NCBI RefSeq assembly: GCF_001640805.2
Contig: NC_066847.1
Span: 22,621,504-22,685,503 of the forward strand
Reading direction: 5' to 3'
Source: Lates calcarifer
Lineage: Eukaryota; Chordata; Actinopteri; Centropomidae
Length of the DNA stretch: 64,000 bases
The notes below the pieces were generated by a model. That model did no database searches, was not told the origin of the DNA, and saw nothing but the letters and a program-made list of their open reading frames with translations. Positions 39,401-49,193 of the stretch are shown here, in pieces (the first letter of the stretch is position 1; each line of letters opens with the position of its first letter). Both the position numbers and the translations under genes were made by a program.

Positions 39401-41799
39401 GGACAGACCCTAATAATGGCCAGGCCGTGGCTTGACATGCTATGAAAAGTGACAGTGGACGAGTCATCCATTATTTATAGCAGTGCAGAGCTGGGTTATT
39501 TATTTTTTCAGCAGCATGAGCAGCAAGGGATCATGGCACAAAACAAGCAGCCAGTCGTGGCCTATTCATGTGATTGTCAGCAGACAGTGAGGCGAGCCCA
39601 GTGGTGAAGGAAGCCGTGACTGTAGTTGTGGCCTGGTATGGACACTGCACCCAGGACAGGATTCACCTTGACTATTGCTGACTCTCTGTCTCTGTCCTTC
39701 TCATTGTCTCTCTTTCATGTCATAGACAGAGAGGTCAGTGTCAGCTGTGTATTGGTCAAAACAGTGTGGCTGCTTACCTTTCACTAGTGTTTTTAATGGT
39801 GTGATGAGGTATAACTGCTGCATTAATAAAAGTACAATGTCTGACTATAATTATATTCATCAGATTGTTATTGAGCTGACTGCATTAACGTGTTGGCAGC
39901 TTACAAAGTATTTTGTATCATCACGCTACTCCACTATTCCCCCATGTGGGGACTCGCAGTGAAATCTTCACCAAATAATCATGAACTGTTGATAGAGCCA
40001 ACTGACACATTCATCAGTGAGTGGCAGAATTGCTGATCTCAGTGTGAGACTGCTGTGGCTAAATCTATGAGTATGGATTAGCAGAACTGTTCGATAGTTC
40101 TGTCCAGGCGACTGGATCGCTATCGTTGTCTCAGATATTTATCGTAGCTGAGCGGAGGCAGAGTGTGTCTGGACGTGGCTTAGTACAGTAGATATGCCAG
40201 GGACACCATCAGGGCATTTCTGGCACACAGGAACGCGCATGACATCAGGAACAGATGTTGCACATGGTGAGGCCCATCAAGGGACAACAACTCTGCATCA
40301 GTGCATGAATATTTTAGACAGCTTACTGCTGTACTTATCAGCGAAGACATGGGCTAGGCTGGCCAAGGACCCAGTCAATCTGATCTTAAATTTTAGGGAT
40401 GCTGTAATCACTTTATTGAAGAAGCGAGTGAATATGCACACTGGATTGATGAGATGCTGGCTTGCAAAAAAAAAAAAAGCCCAGGGGGGTTTGATGCATT
40501 TTAATTAGATGATGACAAAACTGTCTTCATCAGGGCTCAAAGAATTTCAATTCAGACAATTTTGTCAAAATTTTGGCCTTTATCTTAATAATAATCGATA
40601 TGCATCGGAACTATAGAGATTGTGGCTTCACTTCCTTTTTGTTGCAATGCCTTTATCACTGAGGGAGTCACTATAGTCATGACCACTGTAATATCAGCCT
40701 GCAGATCTTTTCTATATATCTGTAGAAAATGAGTTCAACAGCAACATTCCTGTAATCCACACCCTTTTTCTAAGCGCAGCTTGAACCAGAAGCCTCAACC
40801 TCTCCTTGACCCCTGAGGAAAAGAATCCCTCAACCAGATCCCCAGAGAGACTTTCATTACAGACAAAAACAGAATCCACGGGTGGCCAGAGTCATATTCT
40901 GATATTAGGGCAGAGGACATGGATTTGATATGAGCCTGGAAATAGTCCTATAGACTGCAGAGTGAGCCCCAGGTCCATGTTGAGCTTTTAATGGCCCTCC
41001 TCCTGCTCGTCAATCACACATAAAGAAAATGCTTAATTGCAAATTTCCAAACCAGTGCAGTGGACTGACGTCATATTATTGGAATGGGAGAGGGGAGACA
41101 GGTTTTGAATTGCTCGGGTGCTGGGCAGATGGATACCACTGCCTAGTAAAGGTATATGTCCTTATGAGTTATGAGCTTGTAGCAGCATTTAGAGTTATGG
41201 TTGACACAGATCAGCTCAACATTCAATATCACAATTACAGTAAAAGCTGGTGTAATGTTTTCTCGTATGGATGGCAGCATAAACCTTAGACCCCTAGAGG
41301 AACCCAAACACTGCAACATGGACATACACTACGATATATAGAGCAGGGATGTTAATATTCATCAGTTTAGCAGGCTATAATTCAAATCCCAAGACTAAGC
41401 TTGTTAATTATGATATAGATTCAGTTACAGGAAAATGATTAGTGTGTGTTTTAACAATAAAGCAAGATTATTCCACGTGCTTATATAAAATGTTTTATAA
41501 AGTATGCACAATGTGTATTTTCTTTGAATACTGTACAGAGTTTCCCACAGCATGAGGAGGTTTTGAAACAAAACAAAACTTGCATTCCTCAACTTCAAGC
41601 TCCCGCTACACCGAGTTTACTTTTGAGAGCGAAACGTCTTCCTTTCCTGTGGTAGATAATGAGGTTGATTTTATTCAGTTTAATATTCATTCAAACTAAA
41701 CACATGGTTTGTGTCAGTATGAATACATTTCCCTTCACTTGAACATTAGATCTGCTTTCCAGCCAGACAAAAGGGAGAGTAAGCGATTGTAATTTTAAC

Positions 41800-42080
41800 G
41801 CCCGGCGTGCCGCTCACCACGACTGACATCTCTTTTTTAATTGACCCCAGGTCAAATAGGGACTGGGATAATATTTTGTTAAATTATTCTCATTTCCCTG
41901 TGAATCGCATTTCCATATATCTCCCCTTCATGCCTTATTTATTACCTCCTTACAATTACCATGCAAACGACGTCTTAACTGTCACCCCTTTCTCCCTCTG
42001 AACAGTTTAGTAAATATCAAACCATATTTATTATTAATAAACCCACAGCTGAAAACCCCCTTTTTATTTATAAATTATTC
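41800..42080. promoter_or_regulatory. Candidate regulatory element with nuclear-receptor-like site
   Basis: TTGACCCCAGGTCAA at 41,841-41,855 is an everted pair of hexamers (TGACCC and AGGTCA) with one spacer base, of the kind recognised by nuclear receptors. The flanks are AT-rich with TTAATTGA-type words. It lies about 2.4 kb upstream of the inferred promoter. Function is inferred. Confidence 0.3.
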
Positions 42081-42980
42081 AAAGACTCAAAAGCTTGGGG
42101 AGTATGGGCGCCCTCCATTTGATGCCACGGAGGCCAGCATGATTAAGACTATTGGCTCAAACTGAGGCTGGTGCATGTATCATCTGTTTCACCCTCATCT
42201 ATCTGTCCATCTGTGTGAGCCATAGGAGATCATGCATTTCAATCACAGCGCCGTGCCCGCTGACAGACTTTGCACAATGGATGTTGATTTTATTATCACA
42301 GCACAACTAGTGGAGGAGCCCTGCTGTTTTACTGCTCACCCAAGCCTCCGCCTTCAGTCGCTCACTGATGGTTTCACACGTGCACACCATGGCTTTCAAA
42401 CACACACGCAACCAAAAAGCACAGTTTCTTTTTGATTAACCCTCAGTCTCTCACATTCACGTGCCTACACACAACCTAACATCACACTCTGACATACAGT
42501 ATGTTAAAACATTAAACAGTCTACTCCTGCACACACACACACACATATTCAGACACGCTCATTTACCCAGTGCTCGCTCACACCAGACCCAGGTTTGGCT
42601 TCCCAGTTGTGCAAGCTGTTTCTTCCATCAACATGTGTTTACTAGCAGGGGACCCTTATGTTTACATTAGAGGGAGGCAATAAACAGAAAAGGCCAGCCC
42701 TGGGGTGTGAAAACTACTGTTGGGGGGGGGGGCTCTCGGGAAGTGTGCCCTAATCATTGTGTGGTTCAGGCTTTAATTAAATGCAGTGCAAAAAAAAAAA
42801 AAGGTCAAAAAGAAACTGTATTTTTGTACATGATGTTTGCTGGAATCCACACATGAGCTGAAGACCTCTGTGTCCAAATCTTCACACTTTGATGAATTTT
42901 TCACAGTCTTATGGAGTGCTAACCATCTGGTTGAGTTAGCAGGGTTTGTGTGTGCTTGCTTTTGTGTGTGTGTGTGTAAA

Positions 42981-43006
42981 GGGAGTGGGGGTGGGGGTGG
43001 GGGTGG
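42981..43006 (+). other. G-quadruplex motif with single-base loops
   Basis: G-tracts of 3, 5, 5 and 5 are separated by AGT, T and T. Single-base loops make for very stable quadruplexes in known systems. It follows a TG array at about 42,963-42,977 and lies about 1.2 kb upstream of the promoter region. Confidence 0.8.
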
Positions 43007-43051
43007 TAACATTAAATAAAGTTGTTGCTTGGTACAATATACAAGAAAGAC

Positions 43052-43084
43052 TGATTAACCAAGGCCTTTTATTTTGGTTAATCA
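43052..43084. promoter_or_regulatory. Perfect 11-bp inverted repeat
   Basis: TGATTAACCAA at 43,052-43,062 is matched by its exact complement TTGGTTAATCA at 43,074-43,084, with an 11-base spacer. The arms contain GATTAA/TTAATC homeodomain words. It may be a dimeric factor site or a hairpin in a transcript. It sits about 1.2 kb upstream of the CCAAT box. Confidence 0.45.
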
Positions 43085-44199
43085 ATAGATCCTTGAATAA
43101 CTAATGAACGACATCAAAGAACAAGCCTATAAACAGCCACGGGCAAGTGATAGACTGCGCTTTTTTTTAGCTTTATAAAAGCCTTAGCTTTTGTTGAAAT
43201 ATGATAATGATTCTGTTCTCCTCTGTTCGTTTTAGCGCCCACTGTATGACAATGAACAATGGGCTCATTTTAGATCAAACTGCACCTGAAAAAGTGTGTT
43301 TTGAGTGAACTTCAAAGAAAATAATTTGCAAAAAAATACTCACTAAGTCTATATGATCTTACTCTGCTTAAATTCATCAGGTACTTCAATTTAAAAGTGA
43401 AATGAAATAACAATACATAAGTGAAATAACATTAGTTTGTTTGGGTAAATCTGAGTAAACAAAAGACAACAAGCTCATTAGCAAATGTAGTTATGCTGAC
43501 AGCTTTACTGTTTTTTCTCCTTTTTTTCTTTCACAAGTGTTGAGGTTTTGGAGTTGAGTGATCATTACACCATTTGGCAAAACATCTGCAGCTGAGTGTG
43601 CACTAATGAAACTACTTACACACAATTCACCTTAATTAATTTCCAAATCTGTTGGGTAATGGAGGGGCAGGGAGTAAACCAGATACTAATTTTCGATTGT
43701 TAAATTTCCTTCTAATGAGAAATTGACCCACGATTGGCAAACGAGAAGATTTGTTCTGCAACTTCACTCAGAAGACGGAAAAAAAGTTCCGATGCTGGGA
43801 AGTCTTCACGATATTTCTTCAGCCTCAGTATGAAGTTTAGTGGCTGACGAGTTGCTCATATTGTTAATTCTCAACATGGGTTCCTGGTTTAATCAGGAAG
43901 CTGCAATTATATGGTGAAATTAAGATCCACCTATTTAAGTCTGGAGATGAAGGTTTATATTGATCTAGTTACCATGAATTGTGCTACTCTTGTCCAACAT
44001 CTCCTCTAGAGGTGATTCAAATCAGCATTTTTTTTAGCCTTATCCCTAGATTACTACAGTAGTCTCCATTTTCTTACAATCAGTGGACCAACACTGTCTG
44101 TCCATCATTGCTTTTTGTTTAGTTGCATATAGTCCAAGTCTCCATGTGGGCTACTCCAACCAAAAATGTTAGGACAGTCGTTTAACTTGGGGTAAGTGT

Positions 44200-44640
44200 T
44201 TTAAATACCCCCATCTCAGCCAATAGCTGGCCCTTGGGGGCGGGAGCCGCTGGACCCCCCCTCCTCTGGCAAGCGTCTGAGGTGGAGGGACCCCTCCGAC
44301 TCAGCTGCCAGATTTGGTGTACTCCCCCCTCCACCACTACCAGATGACTGTCAGTGCGCATTTTCTATTGGAAAGGGGGAGTGAGAAGTAGCTTAACAGA
44401 GGAGACCGACAGGGGAAGAGAGTGTGAGAGGGAGAGAGAGAGAGAGAGAAGAGTGTGTTACAGTGGGAACAGACAGAGAGAGAGAGAGAGTCCAGCGGAG
44501 GGGGCGAGAGGCAACTTCACCGGGGGTTTATCACTGCGCATTGTCGAAGAGGAGATCGCTTTCGAGCGCTGCATGCTCTAGCAGGGTTTTTTTTTAAATA
44601 TATATACATATAAATTTAAAGTGGACCGTGGACGAACCTG
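44200..44640 (+). promoter_or_regulatory. Promoter region of the unidentified gene
   Basis: CCAAT lies at 44,220-44,224 and a GC box (GGGGGCGGG) at 44,236-44,244. An inverted CCAAT (ATTGG) is at 44,367-44,371, GA tracts at 44,428-44,450 and 44,475-44,490, and an AT block with TATAAAT at 44,609-44,615. If the TATA word is used, transcription would start near 44,640. If the upstream CCAAT/GC elements drive a dispersed start, it could begin near 44,300-44,400. The transition into CpG-rich DNA continues through the exon to about 45,480, consistent with a CpG-island promoter. Confidence 0.5.
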
Positions 44641-44666
44641 CTGATTCTGAAACGCCTGATTCACTG

Positions 44667-44678
44667 ATGGACTGTTAG
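44667..44678 (+). other. Upstream ORF, 3 codons
   Basis: ATG GAC TGT TAG encodes MDC. If the leader begins upstream, ribosomes could initiate and terminate here, lowering or gating main-frame translation. Confidence 0.35.
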
Positions 44679-44748
44679 AGAGCACAGTGAGAGGTAAAAA
44701 CGCTCGTGCCAGTGTGACGGGGAACGGACACTGAGAAAAAAGAAGCTG

Positions 44749-44793
44749 ATGCAGCGGCGGGGAAAGTTACCAACTATGGGGATGCGCTGTTAA
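44749..44793 (+). other. Upstream ORF, 14 codons
   Basis: The frame encodes MQRRGKLPTMGMRC and carries three in-frame ATGs (44,749, 44,776, 44,782) that share one TAA stop. It ends 194 bases before the main start, leaving room for reinitiation. Confidence 0.4.
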
Positions 44794-44845
44794 CAGAGAG
44801 TTTACAGGCTGCCCGGACCATCCAAAGACATTTCTCTAAAACTGG

Positions 44846-44857
44846 ATGCTATTATAG
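44846..44857 (+). other. Upstream ORF, 3 codons
   Basis: ATG CTA TTA TAG encodes MLL. It is the last upstream ATG before the main start. Confidence 0.35.
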
Positions 44858-44987
44858 ACGAATCCCAGTGCGCTCGTCCGTCCGGTGATATCCCAGTGCC
44901 GCGGTGGACCATAACCAGCTCGGTCGCGTAGACGGAGCGAGTGAATCCTTCAACGCAACACAATCAGCGGCGAGAGCTACTAAAAAA

Positions 44988-45027
44988 ATGCCCGCGTTAT
45001 ACCTCATCTTTTGCCTTATGGCTACAG
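44988..45027 (+). CDS. First coding exon, signal-peptide start, gene unidentified (partial)
   Basis: An ATG with A at -3 (AAAAAAATGCC) opens MPALYLIFCLMAT, followed by one base of the next codon and a consensus donor (ACAG|GTAAGA). The exon therefore ends in phase 1, as is common for separate signal-peptide exons of secreted and single-pass membrane proteins. The residues after Pro-Ala are hydrophobic (L, Y, L, I, F, C, L, M), consistent with the start of a signal peptide whose cleavage site would lie in exon 2. No ATG lies between 44,848 and this one, and the frame upstream has no other ATG in the leader. The position in a CpG-rich promoter with a gene desert upstream suggests a developmentally regulated gene with a long first intron. 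Thirteen residues are too few to name the family, and no second exon was recognised downstream. Confidence 0.6.
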
Positions 45028-45033
45028 GTAAGA
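45028..45033 (+). other. Splice donor of exon 1
   Basis: GTAAGA directly follows ACAG and fits the vertebrate donor consensus well. Reading through it would keep the frame open to a stop ending at 45,185, so intron retention would give a short peptide without recognisable features. Confidence 0.6.
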
Positions 45034-45454
45034 CGCACTTTTGTTACCATTTATCACGCAGGGCTTTTATTGATGGAGAGGATGGACCGCGCTCTGTGCT
45101 GGCGCGCTGCGTCAAGCCATCCAGTGCCGCCGGTGTATGGAGGAGCAACAGAGGTTGCTGCAGTGCTACAATTCACAGCTGTTAATTACCTCTAAATGTT
45201 TAATTAGTTTTGAAAGAGTGATTACATCAGGAGGTTTCACTGTCTGCGAGCCCGAGTCGGAGCACGGGTGAATAATGGCGCTGCGTAATTTCAAAAGGGG
45301 GTAGATGTGATTGTTTCGGGGTTCTGTGTGACAGAGACGATCTCTCTGCTTTAGTGGATAGGCATGAGCCTGTGGATGCAGGCGGCGCACGAACGGAAAG
45401 TTTAACTCATAAGATTTTTGAACCCGGGGGCTGCTTGCTCCGGACTGCAAGCGT

Positions 45455-45502
45455 GCGCGCGCGCGCGCGCGCGTGTTGGTATGTGTGTGTGTGTGTGTGT
45501 GT
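45455..45502. repeat. (GC)n then (TG)n, Z-DNA-prone
   Basis: About nine GC units (45,455-45,473) are followed after a short spacer by about ten TG units (45,482-45,502). Both are alternating purine-pyrimidine tracts with high Z-DNA propensity. It lies about 430 bases inside intron 1, at the edge of the CpG-rich zone. Confidence 0.9.
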
Positions 45503-46009
45503 AGACAGCCATGTCCATTCACAAGAAAATTTCTCGTGCTTTGAAATGAGGACGAAATGCTCGGATATTCAAGCAGGTGAGGGGCATACACTGTGAAATG
45601 AGACGGTGCCGCGCAGAGCTCCGCATCTCTTTCCTTAAACCCACCCCATTTGAACAAGACACTAAAGCGAGAGGTTTAACGTGCTGAAAAGATGCGGGGA
45701 TGGAGGGGTTTGGGGAAGGTTTGTACTGGGGTGTCGTGGTTTGGTCTGAAGTTTTTTGTTGTTGTTGTTCTCTTTGAATCGCAATCCAAAACATTCGCTG
45801 TCACTGTGAACGGTGCGTAAACAGATACAAGGGTCGCACGGTCTGTAATGGGGAGGCACACACAGTCTCGCGGGTCTGTGCGTTCGTGATGGAGTGAGGC
45901 AAATAGATAGAGGGAGAGAGAGAGTGAGGAAGAGATGGAGAGAGTGGGTAAGAAAGGGAGAGAGAGAGAGAGAACATTTGTTTTTCGGGAGACGTAACGC
46001 ACCTGTCTG

Positions 46010-46021
46010 CCCCCCCCCCCC
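46010..46021. repeat. Poly-C run (12) after GA-rich tract
   Basis: Twelve C's are followed by AGCTGTTTTTT. A GA-rich tract occupies about 45,908-45,973 just upstream. Confidence 0.9.
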
Positions 46022-46375
46022 AGCTGTTTTTTGTTTGCACAGTAGAGTTAGTTTGTTTGTGAATGTTTATGGCAAAAACATACGCCATGGTAATAGTCAA
46101 ACTACCCACTATTAATTAAAATCACACAATGTAAAGTAAAGCAAATGAATTGTTTTTTGAGGAACGATTAAGCTTAGCTTGCCCACCTTTATGTAAGAGC
46201 GATGCTTCACCGTGTCAAAGTTATGACTGAAGTGATTCTGTAATAGAGACAGAGAGCAGAACATCTATGTTTCCCCCCCCCCTCCAGTACAAATATAATC
46301 ATTGTGAGCATGCAGGCTCTCTGAGCAGCTGGCACAATTTACTCTGATAATTTAGTGCTGCAAATGTCTCGATGC

Positions 46376-46411
46376 AAAAAAAAAAAAAAAAAAAAAAGAG
46401 AGAGAGAGAGA
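46376..46411. repeat. Poly-A (22) with (GA)7 tail
   Basis: A run of 22 A's passes directly into a GA array. The same arrangement occurs at 54,221-54,256. Confidence 0.95.
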
Positions 46412-46791
46412 AGCTTTCAGCAATTAACACTTAGCAACTGTTGACTTATCAGCATTTTTCAGAGGCGTTGATAAACTAGTGCATGGTATTAACACTGAGA
46501 GGAAATAATTAAATTTAAGTGAAAAGGGATACACAGCAGCGTCACACTGACATAGATCTTCTCTGCGAGGGACAAAAGACGGAAATCTGAATCTTTTTAG
46601 GCTTTAAAAAATATTTGCCTTGATCAGACACAGTGTTTGTAGCTACTGGACTGACTCACATGCTGCTTTAAGATTAACAAATGGCGACGTGTGCTTAATA
46701 GCCATTTGTTGTGAGTACATCTTAACCCTCAGTCCCCGGTTCCGCATGGTTTTGTCATTATTCAGTGCTGGAGGGAGGGTGGATGAGGATT

Positions 46792-46815
46792 GGGGCGGGT
46801 GGGGGGTGGGCGGGG
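46792..46815 (+). other. G-quadruplex motif with single-base loops
   Basis: G-tracts of 4, 3, 6, 3 and 4 are separated by single bases C, T, T and C. This is one of the strongest quadruplex patterns in the window, about 1.8 kb downstream of the exon-1 donor. Confidence 0.85.
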
Positions 46816-46916
46816 TGACACCAGCAGACCTCTGCTCCCTGACAGACTAGCAACAGCTGGATGAGATGGGGCAGTAGCCAGACAGTGGCATATCTCCCCC
46901 CTCGACCCCAACTCTG

Positions 46917-46943
<27 letters not shown>
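46917..46943. repeat. (AC)13 microsatellite
   Basis: Uninterrupted AC array just downstream of the G-quadruplex motif. Confidence 0.95.
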
Positions 46944-46947
<4 letters not shown>

Positions 46948-47999
46948 CCACACTCTCTCCTTCTCACACACAGGCAAATAATGAAAATGGTAACAGCTGT
47001 CCTAATTAGAACCTATGAGACCCTAGACCTCATTTATTGTGCCAGTCTTACACAGAGTCACCAATGCACAGCATTGGTCGCACTCATAAATGTATTTTGT
47101 AGGATCAAAACATGGCCACTGCACATGGCTTCACTTTGAAATGTGTGTATGGCATATAGCATACATTTGTATGTATGTAGCCTTGTACAACACCGATAAT
47201 TTACTTTCTCGAAAAGTCCCCTGGGCTCCCAGAGGAATTGGATTCCACACTGCATCAGTATTCTGAGTAATCTTCAGTGAGCTCTTCTTTGGAACCTTTT
47301 GCTTTGGGTCGCTCACGTCTCATCGGGCCAAGTTCAAAGGCTGTGAGCTGAGATTACAAGTTTCTCTCCCTTCCTCTTAAGTCGTGTCGCCACTCATGTC
47401 TCACTATAGTGTAACGCCGTGGAAATTTTCCACCTTGCCTCCTCTCACAACTATTTTGCTTGGCTACAGAATTTGTGACTGTATGGGACATGAGGACACA
47501 AGAGCGTATCTGCTAAATGGGCCAGAGGGCGGCTGGCAGACTTTGGCCAAATGGTGAAAGCCTGCACATAACCTCATGTAAGGCACACACAAACACAGAG
47601 CTGCAATCTAGCCGAGGCACTGATAAGCCCTGGACTGAGCCATCTCCTCCTCAAGATTTGTCTTTTTCCTCAATTATCTCAGAAATGTTTGTGGATGCAG
47701 TGGCAGAGTGGCCCGAGAGGTTTGTTTTAGGGAGCTGTGCATATTCTATGAACTGCAGTTCTGTCGCTCTTTGAATTCTTGTGAAGGGAGGGCAAAGAGA
47801 GACAGAGTTTAAGACTGGGGGGTGGGGGTGGAGGATGGAGGATGGAGGGAGGGGAGTCTTGTTGCAGGGATAAGGCTCGGATGTGTCACCAGTGTCTTGA
47901 TGATTAAGCTGACAAGCAGTGGGGAAACACTGAGGAAGACCGCTGAGCATCGTTAACCTTTTCTCCATCTTGTTACTCTTCTTTCGCTCTCTCCCTCTT

Positions 48000-48000
<1 letters not shown>

Positions 48001-48032
<32 letters not shown>
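48001..48032. repeat. (CT)16 microsatellite
   Basis: A homopurine-homopyrimidine array with triplex-forming potential. Confidence 0.95.
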
Positions 48033-48036
<4 letters not shown>

Positions 48037-49168
48037 GTTGCAGACACACACACTCACACAAACGCACTCATGCTCTTTACCTTTCCTTTTACCTTTCCCA
48101 TTTCTCACCCTCTATCAATTTCATTCCCTCTACACCTCTGTGATACAAAGAGACTGGGAATAAAGTAGGTAAGTGGTAGAAAGTTTTGGAGGCATGAACC
48201 CCAGCCAGCCGATGAGCAGTGTTAGATACGAGGCACGCAGTAGTGCAGACGCAGCAGAATCCGAACACAGCTGAGTCTTGAACAGAAGTGTCTTGCATTA
48301 TTTAGGAGACATAGTCATGGCAAAGATATAGATAAATTTCAGCCTACTTTGATTTCCTGTCTATGTGTGCTCTGTGTAATAGTTTTGCTGCTGGGGTATT
48401 GTATTGAACACAAATTTTCCAGATCCACCTGTGGCCACAGCTGAAATGTAAAGATCTATGCATTTGTTGTAGCAGTAGCTGCATTTTAATTTACATGTAA
48501 GATATGAACTGTAGTTCTCCTGGGCATTTTAAACAAAGCAGCTATGAAGTTAATGTTTGAATGCTATTGTTGAAGCCTCTAGATTTTCACTTTCACAAGT
48601 CATTTGGTCGTGCAGGCGCACACGCAGGCACCAAACAAAGAGACAGTAATGAATGATGGAGATCTTAAACAATGGCCTGCTGTTCCTTCTCATCCTGGAG
48701 ACGTGTCACGCACTCATGCCATTGTCTTTCTGCCCCTCTTCATAAACACATATCCTCCGATTCCCCCTTCCTGCACACACGCGCTTGCTATGTGCAGGAA
48801 AGGACAAAACTGGAAAAGAGAAAGGCAACAATGGAGTTTCATAATGTTGCCTGTCTCTAATCAGCCTTGCCACGCGGGTAAACACAGATAAAGAACTTGG
48901 CAGCGTGTCCTCAGGCTTCGCTATCAGCTGTTAGCAACTTAACTGGATGTGTGTGCTTGTATGGCTCGACACAGGAAGCCCGGAGTAGCCAGGTAGCAAA
49001 CTGAGGATGGCACTTGGCCTCTTCCAGTATTATTTTTACCCCCTCCCCGCCTATCCTCTTTTTGTCTTCGCTTTCTCCTTGTGTCTGTCTCTGCACATCC
49101 TCACCTTGTCTTCCTCTGGGGCAGTCGGAGGATCCGGGGAGGAAATGACAGGGAATGGGACAATGGAA

Positions 49169-49193
49169 GGGAGGGGTGGGGGTGGTGGTGGGG
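49169..49193 (+). other. G-rich quadruplex-capable tract
   Basis: G-tracts of 3, 4, 5 and 4 with loops of one, one and seven bases. The longer loop makes it weaker than those at 46,792 and 56,846. Confidence 0.65.

Larger units (their letters stand above)
30001..44199. other. Gene-free desert, part proximal to the promoter
   Basis: No coding exon was supported. Features are poly-G at 30,512, TG and GA repeats at about 33,330-33,412, and a pyrimidine-rich patch at about 37,975-38,100. Several AT-rich patches resemble conserved noncoding elements: about 36,120-36,310, 37,850-37,960, 41,340-41,430, 41,800-42,080 and 43,040-43,110. The last three lie within 3 kb of the promoter at 44.2 kb and are natural candidates for its regulation, by position only. 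Confidence 0.5.
44640..44987 (+). other. 5' untranslated leader (start approximate)
   Basis: This CpG-rich stretch precedes the start codon at 44,988 and has no acceptor that would suggest an intron. A possible alternative donor, GAG|GTAAAA, is at 44,693/44,694. Three groups of upstream ATGs occur, each closed by a stop before 44,988. The 5' edge is a guess based on the TATA-like word and could lie several hundred bases upstream. Confidence 0.45.

Noticed and set aside
41380..41400. B-box-like ATTCAAATCCC suggesting a tRNA gene
   Set aside because: No A-box, acceptor stem or cloverleaf could be built around it.
45166..45657. 163-codon minus-strand frame opposite intron 1
   Set aside because: It reads through the GC/TG tract (THTHTH and ARARAR runs) and has no recognisable domain.
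47651..48067. 138-codon minus-strand frame
   Set aside because: Its N-terminal part is the CT/GA microsatellite read as RERERE.
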